In this document: positions 50,863-63,400 of the stretch, one piece after another
Layout: each line of letters opens with the position of its first letter
Numbering within the stretch: position 1 is the stretch's first letter
DNA from: Tetrahymena thermophila SB210
Taxonomy: Eukaryota > Ciliophora > Oligohymenophorea > Hymenostomatida > Tetrahymenidae
Length of the DNA: 64,000 nucleotides
Direction of reading: 5' to 3'
Assembly (NCBI RefSeq): GCF_000189635.1
Contig: NW_002476370.1
Coordinates: forward strand, 620,001-684,000
The notes under the pieces: model-generated
Told to the model about the DNA's origin: nothing
Database searches by the model: none
Seen by the model: the letters and a program-made list of their open reading frames with translations, nothing else
Made by a program: the position numbers and the translations under genes

Positions 50863-53800
50863 ATGAATAATAAATAAATTGAGAAAGCTGCAATTCAGGA
50901 AATTAGTATTTTTGAAAAGCTAAGCCTCATAAATCAAAAGTTTTATGTATAAAAGCTATACTTCTTAGTTTAAAATTACAAGCGTCACTTAGGTTTAGGG
51001 TATGCAATAGTCTTCATAAAATACCTATTTTTAATTGTTTCTTCGAACAACTAATATATTGTAGATTAAATTTAAGTTTCAGAACCATATTTACTATAGA
51101 TATGTTAAGTTAATATGCAAGCTTTTCTAAAGAATAATGCATAGTTTTCTTTATCACTAGAGATAGTTGGATTAACGCTTAATTTTACTCTAATTGCGTT
51201 TTTGCTTATAGAATATTTTTTATTTATAGTGATTTAGTATCAGTAATACAACAAAAGCATAACATATAATTAAATAGCAGGTTTTTCTATTAATGTAAAG
51301 CAACTAACAGACCAATAAATTAGCTTTTCATAAAATGATCAAAAAAATTCTATGGTTGATTATTTAAGGATTGTTTTCTCTTGCATATTTTAAATATATA
51401 TTGAGGTATTCGTTATACCTTTAATATTTATTTCAAGTGTAAGTCAGTACAGTTCATTGCGCTATACTCTCTTGGCATCTACATATTTTATTGGTATATA
51501 GTTTCTTGAATTTATTAATAAACTCCTAACATAATTTCCCCCCGAAAAATTTAATCTAAAAATTAATCAACTTTTTTTAGGTTGAATAATTAAAGTTACT
51601 CCTTAGCTCATCACTTTAATTATTTTTTTTGATTTTATCAATTAAATTTCATAAATAAATACTGGGGAAAATAAAAACTAAATTATTTTTTTTTCTAAAA
51701 GGTCTGATAAAAGAGGATTCTGATTACGATTATTCACTTTAAAGTAATGATGCCTTAGCAAGAAAATATTCAAAGTTTTCAATTTTCTCTTATACAGTAG
51801 AATTTATACTTATATTTTTAACACAAATAATTTCAGATGATTTAAAGAGTATCATTCTACTGATCGTATTTGCTTTACATCTCACTAAAAATGTTTTCCT
51901 TCGACTTTATTACAACTATTAAATTCAAAGAATTTTTAATATTTGCAGCATATATTGTATACTTTTATCTGCTACTTTGTCTATATCATTGAAGATCAAT
52001 AATCGCCCAGCTAATTTGATCTGTTTTTTAATTATTATTTTCATGCCAATTTCAATTAAAATTTCTATGTTTTTAGAAGATTTTCAAGTTCAGTGGATTA
52101 ATAAAAATGTTCCAATAATTTAAAAGATTTTATTTGAAAATGAACTAAAAGAGGAAAAAAGCGATTATATTTAATATGGAAACGAGTCTATTTTAGATCC
52201 AATAATTAGAAGGGTTTACTGTAATAATAACTTTAGTGAAGATATCCTTGTTTACAGTATTATCTGTAATTAAAAAATGAATGAAAAGTAGTTATTGAAA
52301 GAATAAAGAGAGATATAAGTAAATTCAAAGTCAATCGGTCGTTTGTCTAATTTTTCTCCAAGTAAGAAAAAAATGTCATAGAATTTTGACTTTAATGAGT
52401 CTATTGCCTTTGGGTTAGAAAGCGGTCAATTGTCATCTAGATATCTAAATCCACAAGAAAATTAATCAAGCAATATTTAGAAAGGAGATTATTTTATTAA
52501 TGAATAGACCATAGATGGTACCACCTTTATATCGAAAGAGTAAGTATATGGTGAAGACATAAATTTAAAAATTGCTCTTCAAAGAATATTTCAAAAATTA
52601 TTTAATAAGCTCTCAAAAAATCAAAATTCAAATGACTAAGAAAGATGCTCCTTTCTTTAATTAATATTTATTTTGCAAGTACTTAAGAATTATTAATTAT
52701 TCCTACTTAAATATTATCAGTATACCTAACAGGATAAGACATCTTTAAAGAATAAACAAAAATATTATACTCTCTTCCAAATATTTTTATCTTAAACTTT
52801 TGGTAACAAAGAATTTGTTTCTAATAATGAAAATGATATTCACTTCTCAAATGGATTTTTACTAGGAATTAGTTTTGAGGAAAGCCTCAAAGAATGCTAT
52901 ATAATTTTAGACAAGGCTGTAAATTTAAAGGCGGAGATATTATACACTATGAAATAAAAATATATTGAGCTCAGATAATTGATATAAAAGCTAAGAAGTC
53001 TTTTATAATTGAGAGTAATTCTAAGGGATAAGCTAAATGAGCTAGCATTCTTAAACCAACACAACACAAGCTTGCAGTTTATTTATTCTGTTTATCTTGA
53101 CTGTCTTTCTTTTACAGATAGAGATATTCGCATTAATTATAGTAATTATCACACTAAGAATTTGAAAAAGCAATTTAATTTAATTGGATAAGTCAATAAT
53201 AACTCAATTATTAATCTCCAAACCAAAAATTTGCTAACTAAAAAGTTATTCAACAAAGATATTGGAATTTCATTTATATCTATGGTTGATGAAAAGAACT
53301 CTGTTATAAGGAAAGTATCAGCTAATTTTTGTAGAATCTTTGAAAGAAATGAAGAGGAGCTTATTGGGCGCAATATTGAAGTACTAATGCCAAGAATTTT
53401 CCATAAAACTCATCAAATGTATGTACAAAAATGCATAAACGTTTTCAATAGTGCAAACCTTCATAAATCTATTATGTTTGGAGTAACATAGTAAGGATTC
53501 ATAATTCCTATAGAAATTTCCTTAAAATATACTTAGATATCTACTTAAAGTGAATTTGGTATGAGTACATTAGTTAGAAGTAAAAAATCACAAGGTTTAG
53601 AATACATTTTATTCAATCACCAGAACATGTAAATCGTAGGAGCTACTCAATAACTTCATCAAATTGTTTTTTCTAATTTTAAAGATTGCAGAATGATAGA
53701 ATTACAAAAATATTTCCCTTTTATAAAGCCTTTCCTTAATAATTAATAATTAGATAATAATTAAAAAATAATCTAGCCTAATTCAATTGCATTAATTTAA

Positions 53801-56800
53801 AAAAATAACAATCAACAGCAAAAAATATAAAACTCTACTTTAGAAAACTCTAATTCTTTTTAATTAATACAAAATAGTGAAGTTAAGATATACTTGTAAG
53901 AAAGTTCAAATGATTTACTCAATAATTTCCATTAGAAAGAAATAAATTTTCTTTTAATAATTGATAAACAAAAAAATGAAGCTAAAATATAAAATTCTTT
54001 TGAATTCTATAATATGAAAATACAAATTCAAAAATTATAAGCAGAATTATAGAATTTAATGTACATATAAATGTCTAACCTTCATTAGCTGAATTTTGAA
54101 ATAAATGGTATCTAGATTTTATCTATGCTTAAAAGCGAAGAATCTAATTTATACACTAATAAAACTAGCTTCCACAGAGATGAGATTGATAAAATTATTC
54201 AGCATTTAATTTTAGTAACACAAGATTAAAATTACTCAAACAATTCAATATCTGAAAAAAATGAAGAAGATGAGTGCTCACTACGAAAATCAATGCATAG
54301 TAGATAAAGTAAAAAAGATAAACTTGAAAATAATAATTCTCCTATTAATCTTTAATCCTCTCCTTAGGTATTTTAATTATCTCCTTTGCTAAGTCCTCTT
54401 GCTATAAGCATTCAAGATATAAATGGAAAACCTAATAACTACAATCAAGTTGCAAAAAATAGTTATTTACAAGCTTAACTTAAAAATTTTTCTATAGATT
54501 AATAGCAAGTGATACTTTCATAAACTAACCAAGAAACTCATTTGAGCCAAAAAATTTTACTTAGTGACCCAAATATTTATAATAATTTTTTATCAAATAA
54601 TTAACTTTTTAGTTAAGATGAAATCTTTTAAAGTGCTATTAATTCTCCTAGACCTATTGAAATAACAGATTTACCATTTTAGAATCTTAATTATGAATAA
54701 TTAATGACAAAAAGTAATTTAGCATTACAGCAAAAGATATAAAAATAATTAGGAAAGGGAGAATAAGAAGTATCTAGTTCCATATACTCCAATAAAATAG
54801 ATGATAAATCTATTTAACATAGGACAACAATAATCTCACTTCAAAAGGATTAGACTCATTCTTAAATACAAAAGCTTACTAATAGCTAGCAATAACTATT
54901 AAATTAGCAAAGATTCTTCTCAAAGCCTAATTAGGTAAAGTAGCTCTAACTTGAAAATTCAGAAAAGAAAGGGAACACTTCAAAAGCAAGAAAAAATATA
55001 TTTGATCTTGCTGACGAAGATGAAGATCAAGGATTGAAAGATAAACTAGACCAATGCTCCACCCATTCAAGAGAATCTAGTATTGTTAGTACTAGGAATA
55101 CACTCTACAGAATAATAAATACAAAGAAATCACTTTCTGTGATGAGAATAATAAGCGTCGTCGGGCTAATTTGCATAGCATTAATTATAGCTGTTACAAT
55201 TCAATAATACATTAATTGCTTAACTATTTTTAATGACTAAATTGATGATCTAAAAATGTTTGATTGGCCTATCTCTATTGCAAGTGAAATGGCTCTAATG
55301 CAAAAAAATGAAAATTTATAAAATCTTATTCAAGCAAAAGCATTTAACTCAACACCAGCATACAATTTGTAACTGCTTAAAAATTAATCTTTAAGTGAGC
55401 TCAATGCATCTTTTAACTCATATTAAGATTTACTTTCTGAAATGGAATCCCCTTCTGTTAAGAGATAGATATTTTAATTCGTTAGAAATCAAAACTTTAC
55501 TTTTGGTTTTGTGTCATAAGTTATATAAAGAAATAATTATAATTGTAATAAAAATTAAACAGGCAACGGAAATTAGCAAAGTTAAACTAATAGTACGAAT
55601 ACAAATTAAAATAATACTTCAACAGGAGGAGCTCAAAATTAAGGAAATAGTACAGGTTCAGGTACAGGGACAGGAACAGGGACAGGTACAGGGACAGGTA
55701 CAGGGACAGGTTCAGGTACAGGAAGTAGTAGTACAGGAGGAAAATCCACTAATAGCACTGGGAGTTAAGGTAACAGTGGCTAAAGTAGTAATAGTACAAG
55801 TACTAATAATAATCCTGGAAACAAGACTAGTAACGGAAATCAAAGCAATAACAGTACATCTACAAATCAAAATCTAGGAAACTCTACAAATACAAATAGT
55901 GGTTCAAAGACTAATAGTACTAATAGTAACTCTAATAGCACTAACAACTCTAGTTAAGGAGGAGGAGGAGGAAATAATTAAAATCAAACAAATACTAATA
56001 ATAATAATAACTCTTCTGGAAACAATGGCGGTAACTCAAATAAAACAAATAATAACTGCAATAATTAATAGTTTGGTAACTATTCTTAAAATAATTCATA
56101 ATAGCAAAATCAATATTATCAATAAGGAAATAAAAATAGCTATATTGTAACAAATTATTCCACTTCTTTAGACTACAGTTTAATACTCTTATCACAATAC
56201 CTATATAGATATGCAATAATAGGAGATAACGTTGGTGAATAAGGTTTCTTATAGAACTAGTAATTAGGATTAGATACTTTAAACTTAGTATATACAAGTT
56301 CTAAGCAAGATACATTCAATCAGCTTTAAAACACTTAGCAACAGCTTGATTAGTTAATGATAATTATTATTATTATCAATGCTCTTTGTTTATTGACTGT
56401 ATTCCCTCTTTATTCTTTCATTTAACAAAAAAGATAGTAAATTTTAATATTATTTGGGACTTTTAACTCTGAAAAGCTAGATATGAAAATTGCATTACTA
56501 AGCAAAATATATAATCAAAATAACGCTGTTTATAGTTAAATAGAAGTTAATTATTAGAAATTTTTGAAGCGCTAAATATAGGCTTATTAGAAAGTTGATG
56601 ATATAAGAAAGTAAAGTGTCAGTGAAACATCAAAACTATCTAAAATTAACAAAGGAGTTATCTTATTAACAATAATAGTGTATGGACTCTCAATTATATA
56701 TCCTCTGTTAAATAAATTTGTAACCACTTAATTCATCAATTAATCTAATTAGAATACTGTGTTAGTTGGTAACTATATTGATTTATTATACAATACTTTT

Positions 56801-57693
56801 ATATTAATTATTTATTTTCTTAAAAAATAGCTAGCATTTTTGAAATTAAGGGATTTATGCTTGAGACTTTAGGTGAAAATTATTTATCTATGCTTTTAGC
56901 TGTAGCTCCTAATAGAAAGTAATACAATCTTACCAGCCAAATAGGATAGCTTACAGCTAATGTAGACAAAGGAAATTAGCTTTTAACGAATCTATAATCA
57001 ACTATTTAAAGCTAGCAATAATTTTAGAGGTATCTAATTAATCACAAACTTAATAATTAACTCACTTTTCTAAAAAACTTATATTAATTAAAATAAATTC
57101 TAATAGATTTTTTATTTAAAAATAGATATTAACAAGACTTATTTGATAATTTTTTGTTTCCTATTTTGGAAGGAAATATCTGCGATATACTTTCAGCTTA
57201 TCCGTAATATGTTAGCTCATAAAATTAAATAGATTTAAATGTTTGTAGGACTACTTATGGAGGAATGATGACTTAAGGGCTCATTATTTCTCTAGTAGAT
57301 TTCTTTAAATTTCTTGAAGACCTTTTAAATTTATATAATTTAAATAACTCAACATTAATTTAAACTTAGTTTAAATAAATGCAGTAATCTTTTGATATCA
57401 ATGATTTTAATACATTTGAAACATATTTGACAAAAGTCATTAGCATCTTGAGAGATTTTATTTTACAAAACAGCTAATAGTACTTAGATTATATAAATCA
57501 GTTTTAGCTTTCAATACTATTCTATTAGCTTATTGTAATGGTTCTAGTTTTCTTAATTGGGTGGATAAGCTTTTATAGCTATTTAGATTATCAAATTTAT
57601 GAAACAAAGTAATTCCTTTCGCTTTTTGATATCAATTTTCTTGTAGAAAACACTTATGTATATAATTATTTAAAATCTAATGTTAATTATTGA
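50863..57693 (+). CDS. Large PAS multi-spanning membrane protein (TmcB-like), 2215 aa
   Basis: Three exons: 50863-51580, 51702-56768, 56831-57693, all in phase, TGA at 57691-57693. N-terminal membrane region with about seven helices spans exon 1 and the start of exon 2; the junction codes GLIKEDSDYDY, the motif shared with the two paralogues. A helical regulatory region follows, then a PAS domain at about residues 755-860 (GISFISMVDEKNSVIRKVSA, NEEELIGRNIEVLMPR, HKTHQMYV). Residues 900-1370 are Asn/Ser/Gln-rich. A TM helix near 1385 leads into a long loop, probably extracellular, that has a Gly-Thr repeat (about 1552-1580) and Asn/Ser-rich sequence. Further TM helices lie near 1790, 1890 and 2160. 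A sensory or regulatory membrane protein is inferred from the PAS domain; the ligand is unknown. Confidence 0.87.
55648..55735 (+). repeat. Coding GGNACN microsatellite (Gly-Thr/Ser repeat)
   Basis: GGTACAGGGACAGG-type hexamers repeat about 14 times with C/A/G/T wobble changes and occasional TCA, coding alternating Gly-Thr with some Gly-Ser. It is the most GC-rich stretch of the window and lies in the predicted extracellular loop of the PAS protein. Confidence 0.85.
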
Positions 57694-58422
57694 TTTTTAC
57701 TGATATTAAATAAATTTATGTTGACTGTATTTAACTAAAAGCAAATACAAACTTCTAAAGAAAAATAAAAAACTCTAATATTAATTAAAATTTTTCCCTT
57801 TATTATACTTAATTTTGTGTTTTTCCTCAATAAAAATCAAATTAAAATTTTTGATATATTTTCTATTTACTCTTTGTCTTTTATTTTGATAATAAGTTAT
57901 TGATTTTTAAATTGGGTTCACTCGAATGATTAATTATATCAAACAACCTAATTGTTTTTAAAATAATAGTAACCTAATATTACATTTCTATAGTTGAGCA
58001 ATTAATTGATTAAGTAAAAATAATAAATTAAATGAAATATTTTTGTAATTAATATAAAAAATTAAAAATACCAAAGTATTTTGCTTATATATAAATCAAT
58101 ATAATAAAAATTATAAACCCAGACTGGTAAAATATTAATAAATCTATCTTTTTTAATAAATTTGTTTATACATATTTTATCAAAAAAAATGAATTATGTA
58201 TGTATGCAAGATATATTATTAATATCATTTAATGGATGGATGGATATACTTTATACAGATATATATAGCTACGCAAATACAAACAGAAAGAATTTATATT
58301 TTTAATTAATTAATTTTTGTATAGAGGAAGTTTTGCAAAAATTTAATTATTTAAAACTTCTTAATTTAATTTTGTCTTTTGGCCTTAGTAAAGAGGCAAA
58401 AACAGAAAGAAATACTTAATAA
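57694..58422. other. Intergenic between convergent genes
   Basis: AT-rich, with no gene or RNA recognised. A (TGGA)3 run lies near 58230. Confidence 0.6.
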
Positions 58423-59181
58423 TCAGTATAAATTTATATTATTAATCTTTATACTATCATAAATAAATATTAAAATAGCATCAAAAATTATTTATTAGTA
58501 AATACAGCTCTTATCAGTCTAAAGAAATTTTAAGAGTTATTTTTTACCATAAATCTCTTTAATAATAGAAAAACTTTTTGTTATTTTCTAATTTTGATAG
58601 TTTTGTGTTAAGCTTTACTAAATTTTAAGGAGCCTGAATGGGATCATCATGAGTTATCCTAAACTAGAACAAATCAAAGCTAATAATAGATTTTTGTATA
58701 GTTATTAATTTTAACAATATATGCTAGGTTTAAAAGTGTCATAAGTACCTACAGATACTGCTTTATAGACAAATTCTTAAAGGTATATTTTAATATTTAA
58801 TGAACTTTAAAACTTATTTATAGTAAGATCTCTTTGTAGCAGATGTAAAATAGAAGCTACCCCACAAATAATATAGTTTTTACTCATTAATGCTATTCCT
58901 CCATTTTCATTTTAATTATTTTTTTAAAGTAAATTTCTTTCAAAAATATCTTTATAGACAAAGCTATTCTATGCGAAGAACATTTATTTAATACACATAG
59001 ATTTATTACCTATCCATAGCTTAGTTAAGCACTATAATAAAGAAAGAGTTTATTTTTCTTTAATAATAAATTAATAGTTCTGCAAAGGTCTTAAAATTGT
59101 TTAAGAAATTATAACACTAAACTTATTAAAAATGAAATCTTAAGCAATAAATTTTAATTCTGATTTATATTTATCAGACAT
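58423..59181 (-). CDS. Diverged ADP/ATP-carrier-like mitochondrial carrier protein, 252 aa
   Basis: One exon, 252 codons plus TGA (58423-58425), no signal peptide. Repeat-by-repeat it follows the ADP/ATP carrier: FIFNKFSVIISQTILRPLQ (cf. the S-K-T-x-x-A-P-[LI]-E start), LWIGNKSMCIKQMFFAQNSFVYKD (cf. the W-R-G-N...R-Y-x-P-x-Q-A-x-N-F-x-x-K-D block), EFVYKAVSVGTYDTFKP (cf. Y-R-x-x-Y-F-G-x-Y-D-T-x-K), MIPFRLLK (cf. Y-P-F-D-T-V-R-R-R), and LIFIYDSIK at the end (cf. V-L-x-[LY]-Y-D). Yet all three P-x-[DE]-x-x-[KR] signatures have lost their acidic residue, the RRRMMM nucleotide signature is absent, and it is about 50 residues short. It may be a neofunctionalised or dying copy. The intact frame argues against a plain pseudogene. 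Confidence 0.65.
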
Positions 59182-60422
59182 TTTATAAATACTTATTATT
59201 TTTGTGACTAAAAAGATAAAATTTTGTAATTTAATTTTTTCATTTAATTATAATTCAATTTACAATATTTTACTTTTTAATCTTCATAAAAAATTTATAA
59301 GTGTAAGCAAATAAATTTAAACTAACTTTATCTCTAGAACTAAAATTTATTAATAATTTGATTTTTTAATAGAAGTATTTATGTGAATTAAAATAAAAAA
59401 ATCAATAGATTGCAACATAAGAAATTTGAGAATATCTTTATAAAAATAATATGTTTCAATAATGTCATTTTTTATTTTTTGTTATTCTTAATTTTTAGTT
59501 TAAGCTTTAATTATCTAAAGGTATTAATTGAAACTTAGAAAATTCATCATTTTAAAATACAAATATTAATTTAAGTAGTTATTAATATCAAAAAATATTA
59601 TTAATGTCATGAATATATTTTCACCTAAATCTTAAGTTCTTAAAAAAATTATATAATTTTTAATAGATTTTCTATTTTTACACAATATATATTAATTTTT
59701 GTGCAATTACTTTATTTCTTTAAAATTTTTAATATTCTTTAAAATTATTATCATTTAGTTCCATAAATTTGATACAAGTGAATTATGAAACGTATCATGT
59801 AATACTTTAAATATCTTTTATATTTTTGTTCCATTTTATATCTTAGTTAATTTAACAGTTTAATGGAAACAAAATTTTAACTGCTAAATCCAATATTTTA
59901 TCTGTCTCAATAGCTATTTACAGTTTACTTTATCTGCTCAAAGCAGTAAATAGAATTTTATTTTATTATAAATTTGTGTTACAATAATAATTTCAATGCT
60001 ATTAATTTCTTTTATTAATAAACTAACATTTACATCTGAAATGTGCTTTTTATTTTTGACTTTGGATATGAAAAATGTTTTATTATGAATTGAATTTCAA
60101 CTTTATACAATATTTATTACTCATCTAAAATTTTAAGGAGAAATTTTAATTGGTTGGTTTCGAAATATAAAAACTAATAAAGTCAATTGCTTCTTACTTT
60201 GTAAACCGATTAGATAGTTTTTTGTATACTTTAAACATTTGGTTTACTTTTTTATTTGTTTTATTTTGGTAAAAAAAAAGCATCATTATCAATTAGTTTG
60301 ATTTATTGATATTAACAAAAAGGGGAAAAGAAAAAAGACTTTGATAATTGAGTAAGTTTAATTAAAAAGAAACAAATAATTTAAAGAAACAAAACAAATA
60401 ACTAACAGATTTAATAAAATAA
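59182..60422. other. Divergent intergenic region, no gene seen
   Basis: 1.2 kb between the minus carrier-like gene and the plus PAS gene. AT-rich, no recognisable element. Confidence 0.6.
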
Positions 60423-63400
60423 ATGAAGAGTACATAAGTAGAGAGGATTAGCTTTTTTTAGGATTTAGTTAACAAATCGAGCAATTTTTATAAGCAAAGG
60501 TTATATAATTTAATAAGTGTTTTTCAAAGAAATCAGTTATTTAGTTACATTACTCTCTCAATTAAGTTCTTGATATTGCTTTTACCTTTATTTAGTCAAG
60601 AAGAGTTGTTTATATACTTTCAAACAAGAGAGAGTAGTTTTAAAAGTTTCGATAATCTAAACTATAATACAAATATAAAGGAAAATCAAACTATAAGGCT
60701 TTCTTTTCAAATAGCATCTCTTTGTTTACATTCAATTTTATTTTTATATTTGATAATTTAGTATTTTCTATTCTTTTATGAGCAAATTTAAACAGCGGAA
60801 AGAAAGCAGCAGCCATTGCAAATCAATAATTTATATTCTAACCAGATAACTAATGATATTATTCAAATACCAAAACACAAATAGAAGCAGTACTTTGTTG
60901 TGGTCTTATTTTCTATAGTATTCTAAATTCACAATGATATACTGCTGGTACCTTGCGTAATTATTTCCTCAATGAACTACAATCCTGTATCAATAGTATC
61001 TTTAATTTTAGTTATTGTAATAGGTAAATATATTTGATTAAAAGAAAAAATTTTCTTTATTTAATTGAGCTTTTTAAGATATTTTTCTAACCATCAAATA
61101 AGTCAAGCATGCTATAAATATATTTATTAATCAAATAAAAATAGGACTTATATGCACTGATTAAGACTACGATTATCTGATATCATCTAAAGATCATTTG
61201 GCAAAAAGAATTTCAAAAACCAATTATATAAGTTTATTATTACTAATACTTGTGGGAATTTGCAGCCAGTAAATTAGCTCCTTGCAGACTTTATCCCTGC
61301 TGTTAGGCATTATTTATTTCATAATATTTTGTATTCAGCTAATTTGGAAATCCTTCTATAAATAAATAACTCTAAAGATAGTCTAATTTGGTTATTTATA
61401 TTTATCATTTATATTTATAGCTCTTTTCTCATGCTACAAATCGAGTATTTCATAATTTTATTGCTTGCTAATCATGATTCTTATTCCTATTACATACAAA
61501 ATAATAATGTATTTAGATGAAATATATTAAATTTATCTCAATTAAAAAATGCAATTACTAAAATTAATCCTAAAAACAAAAGATAAGCATTTGTTTGCCC
61601 AAATTCACCCCTTTGAATTAGATTAAATAATGAGATTAATCTTTTAAGACTCAGCTAATTAGAAAAATGAAAGCTTTAATCAGACATTGCTATAGTAGTA
61701 TTATTTTGTCAATTAGGAATAGGAAGATTAATCTATTTTAAATGGCTCTAAACGGTATGTAGTGAAAGAAGAAATAATAGATGGTGATCTATATGTAAAA
61801 AAAGAATAAGCTTTTGGTAATGATGAGTAGTTAAAAATAAGTTTAAAGGAAATATTCAAAAAAATATTTAAAATTTTTTTAAATGAAACTAGCATCAGCT
61901 AAGAAAAAAAGACAGACATTCGCTTTTACTATCTAATTTTTTTGATGCAAATCTAATAGATTCCATAATAATTTCTAATGTAAATACACAACAAAGATTA
62001 AAATGAGATGTCTATTAAAAACCAGTAAATGCTTGAAGTTTTATTATAAAAATTTAATGAGCAGCTTGAATTTGAATAGAAAGTTGAAGGAAATACTTAC
62101 AGTTATTTTAATAATTCATTTCTTCTTCCAATAATATTCGAATAAATCACATAAGAAACTACGAATTAGCTTGATAAGGCAATAAATATTAAATTGAATA
62201 TTTTATATATGATGTCAAATAAATTTATAGATTTAGAAATATTAAACGATAGATTGGTTTAAATTTACAAACTAAGAGATAGAATAGTGAAAAATTTGAA
62301 TTCTTTAGCCTCTATGAATTAATTAAGTGAAGAACTACACTATTTATATATGAATTTCTTAGAAAACTTGTCATTCTCAGAAAGGGATGTTAAAATAAAC
62401 TATTAATAAAAATAATTAAATTATATTTAGAAACATTTTTTCTAAGAAGATACAGGAGTATTATTTGTGTCTATTTAAAAAGAACGTTAAAATATAATAA
62501 AGAAAGTTTCTAGTTCGTTCTGTTCACTATTCAAAGTGAATGAATCTGATATAATAAACACTGAAATCGATAGATTTATTCCATCTTAAATTTAATCAAA
62601 GCACAAAATTTATATTTAAAGGTTCTTAGAAAACCCTAATTTGAGTGAATAGAATATTTATAAAGATATGCTCTTTGGAATCATAAAAGGTGGTTACATT
62701 CTTCCAATAGAAATGAATTTAAGACTAACCTAATTTATAGTTGGTTCTGAGTACACCGATGATTTTGGAATTACAGCGCTTATTAAAGGAATTAAATAAA
62801 ATAGTGAGTTTATCCTTTATGAACATTCTAAAAAAAATAAAATAGTTGGCATTACTGAGAATTTTCATTAAACAGTGTTTGGTCATATTAAAGATTTCAA
62901 AAAAATTGATTTAAAGAAATTTTTCCCATTTTTAAAAAACAAAAATGCCATTCGCTAGCTTTTTAACTATGAAAAAACATTAAAAGCATTTAATCACACT
63001 AACACAAATAACTCTTCATACTTCTAAAGTACTACTAATGTGAATAGCTTAAAAAAAATATAAACTTCTAATAATATTAAAAATAATGATTAAGATCTTG
63101 TAAATAACTCATAAGGAATGCAATCGGAACCTGCTTAATCTTCAAGACATCCTTAGAGCTTTCATAGTTAATATGATAACTTGACAACATTCTATGATGA
63201 AGAAGGAGATTTTAAAAATAAAGAAAATGATGAAGATCAATAATATGAAGAAGATTTCCCTGTTGATTTTGTGTTTATAATGATCGTAGAAAAGCCACAG
63301 TCATAATTTTCTAACATATAATAAAAGGTGAATACAACAAATTCTATTCAAAACCTTTATGCCTAAGTAAATTTGTAATCAAATACAACAAAAGCCTATT

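Noticed and set aside
55395..55877. Val/Gln/Gly-rich frame over the GGNACN repeat
   Set aside because: Out-of-frame reading of the Gly-Thr repeat in the PAS gene; the true frame is open for more than 5 kb.
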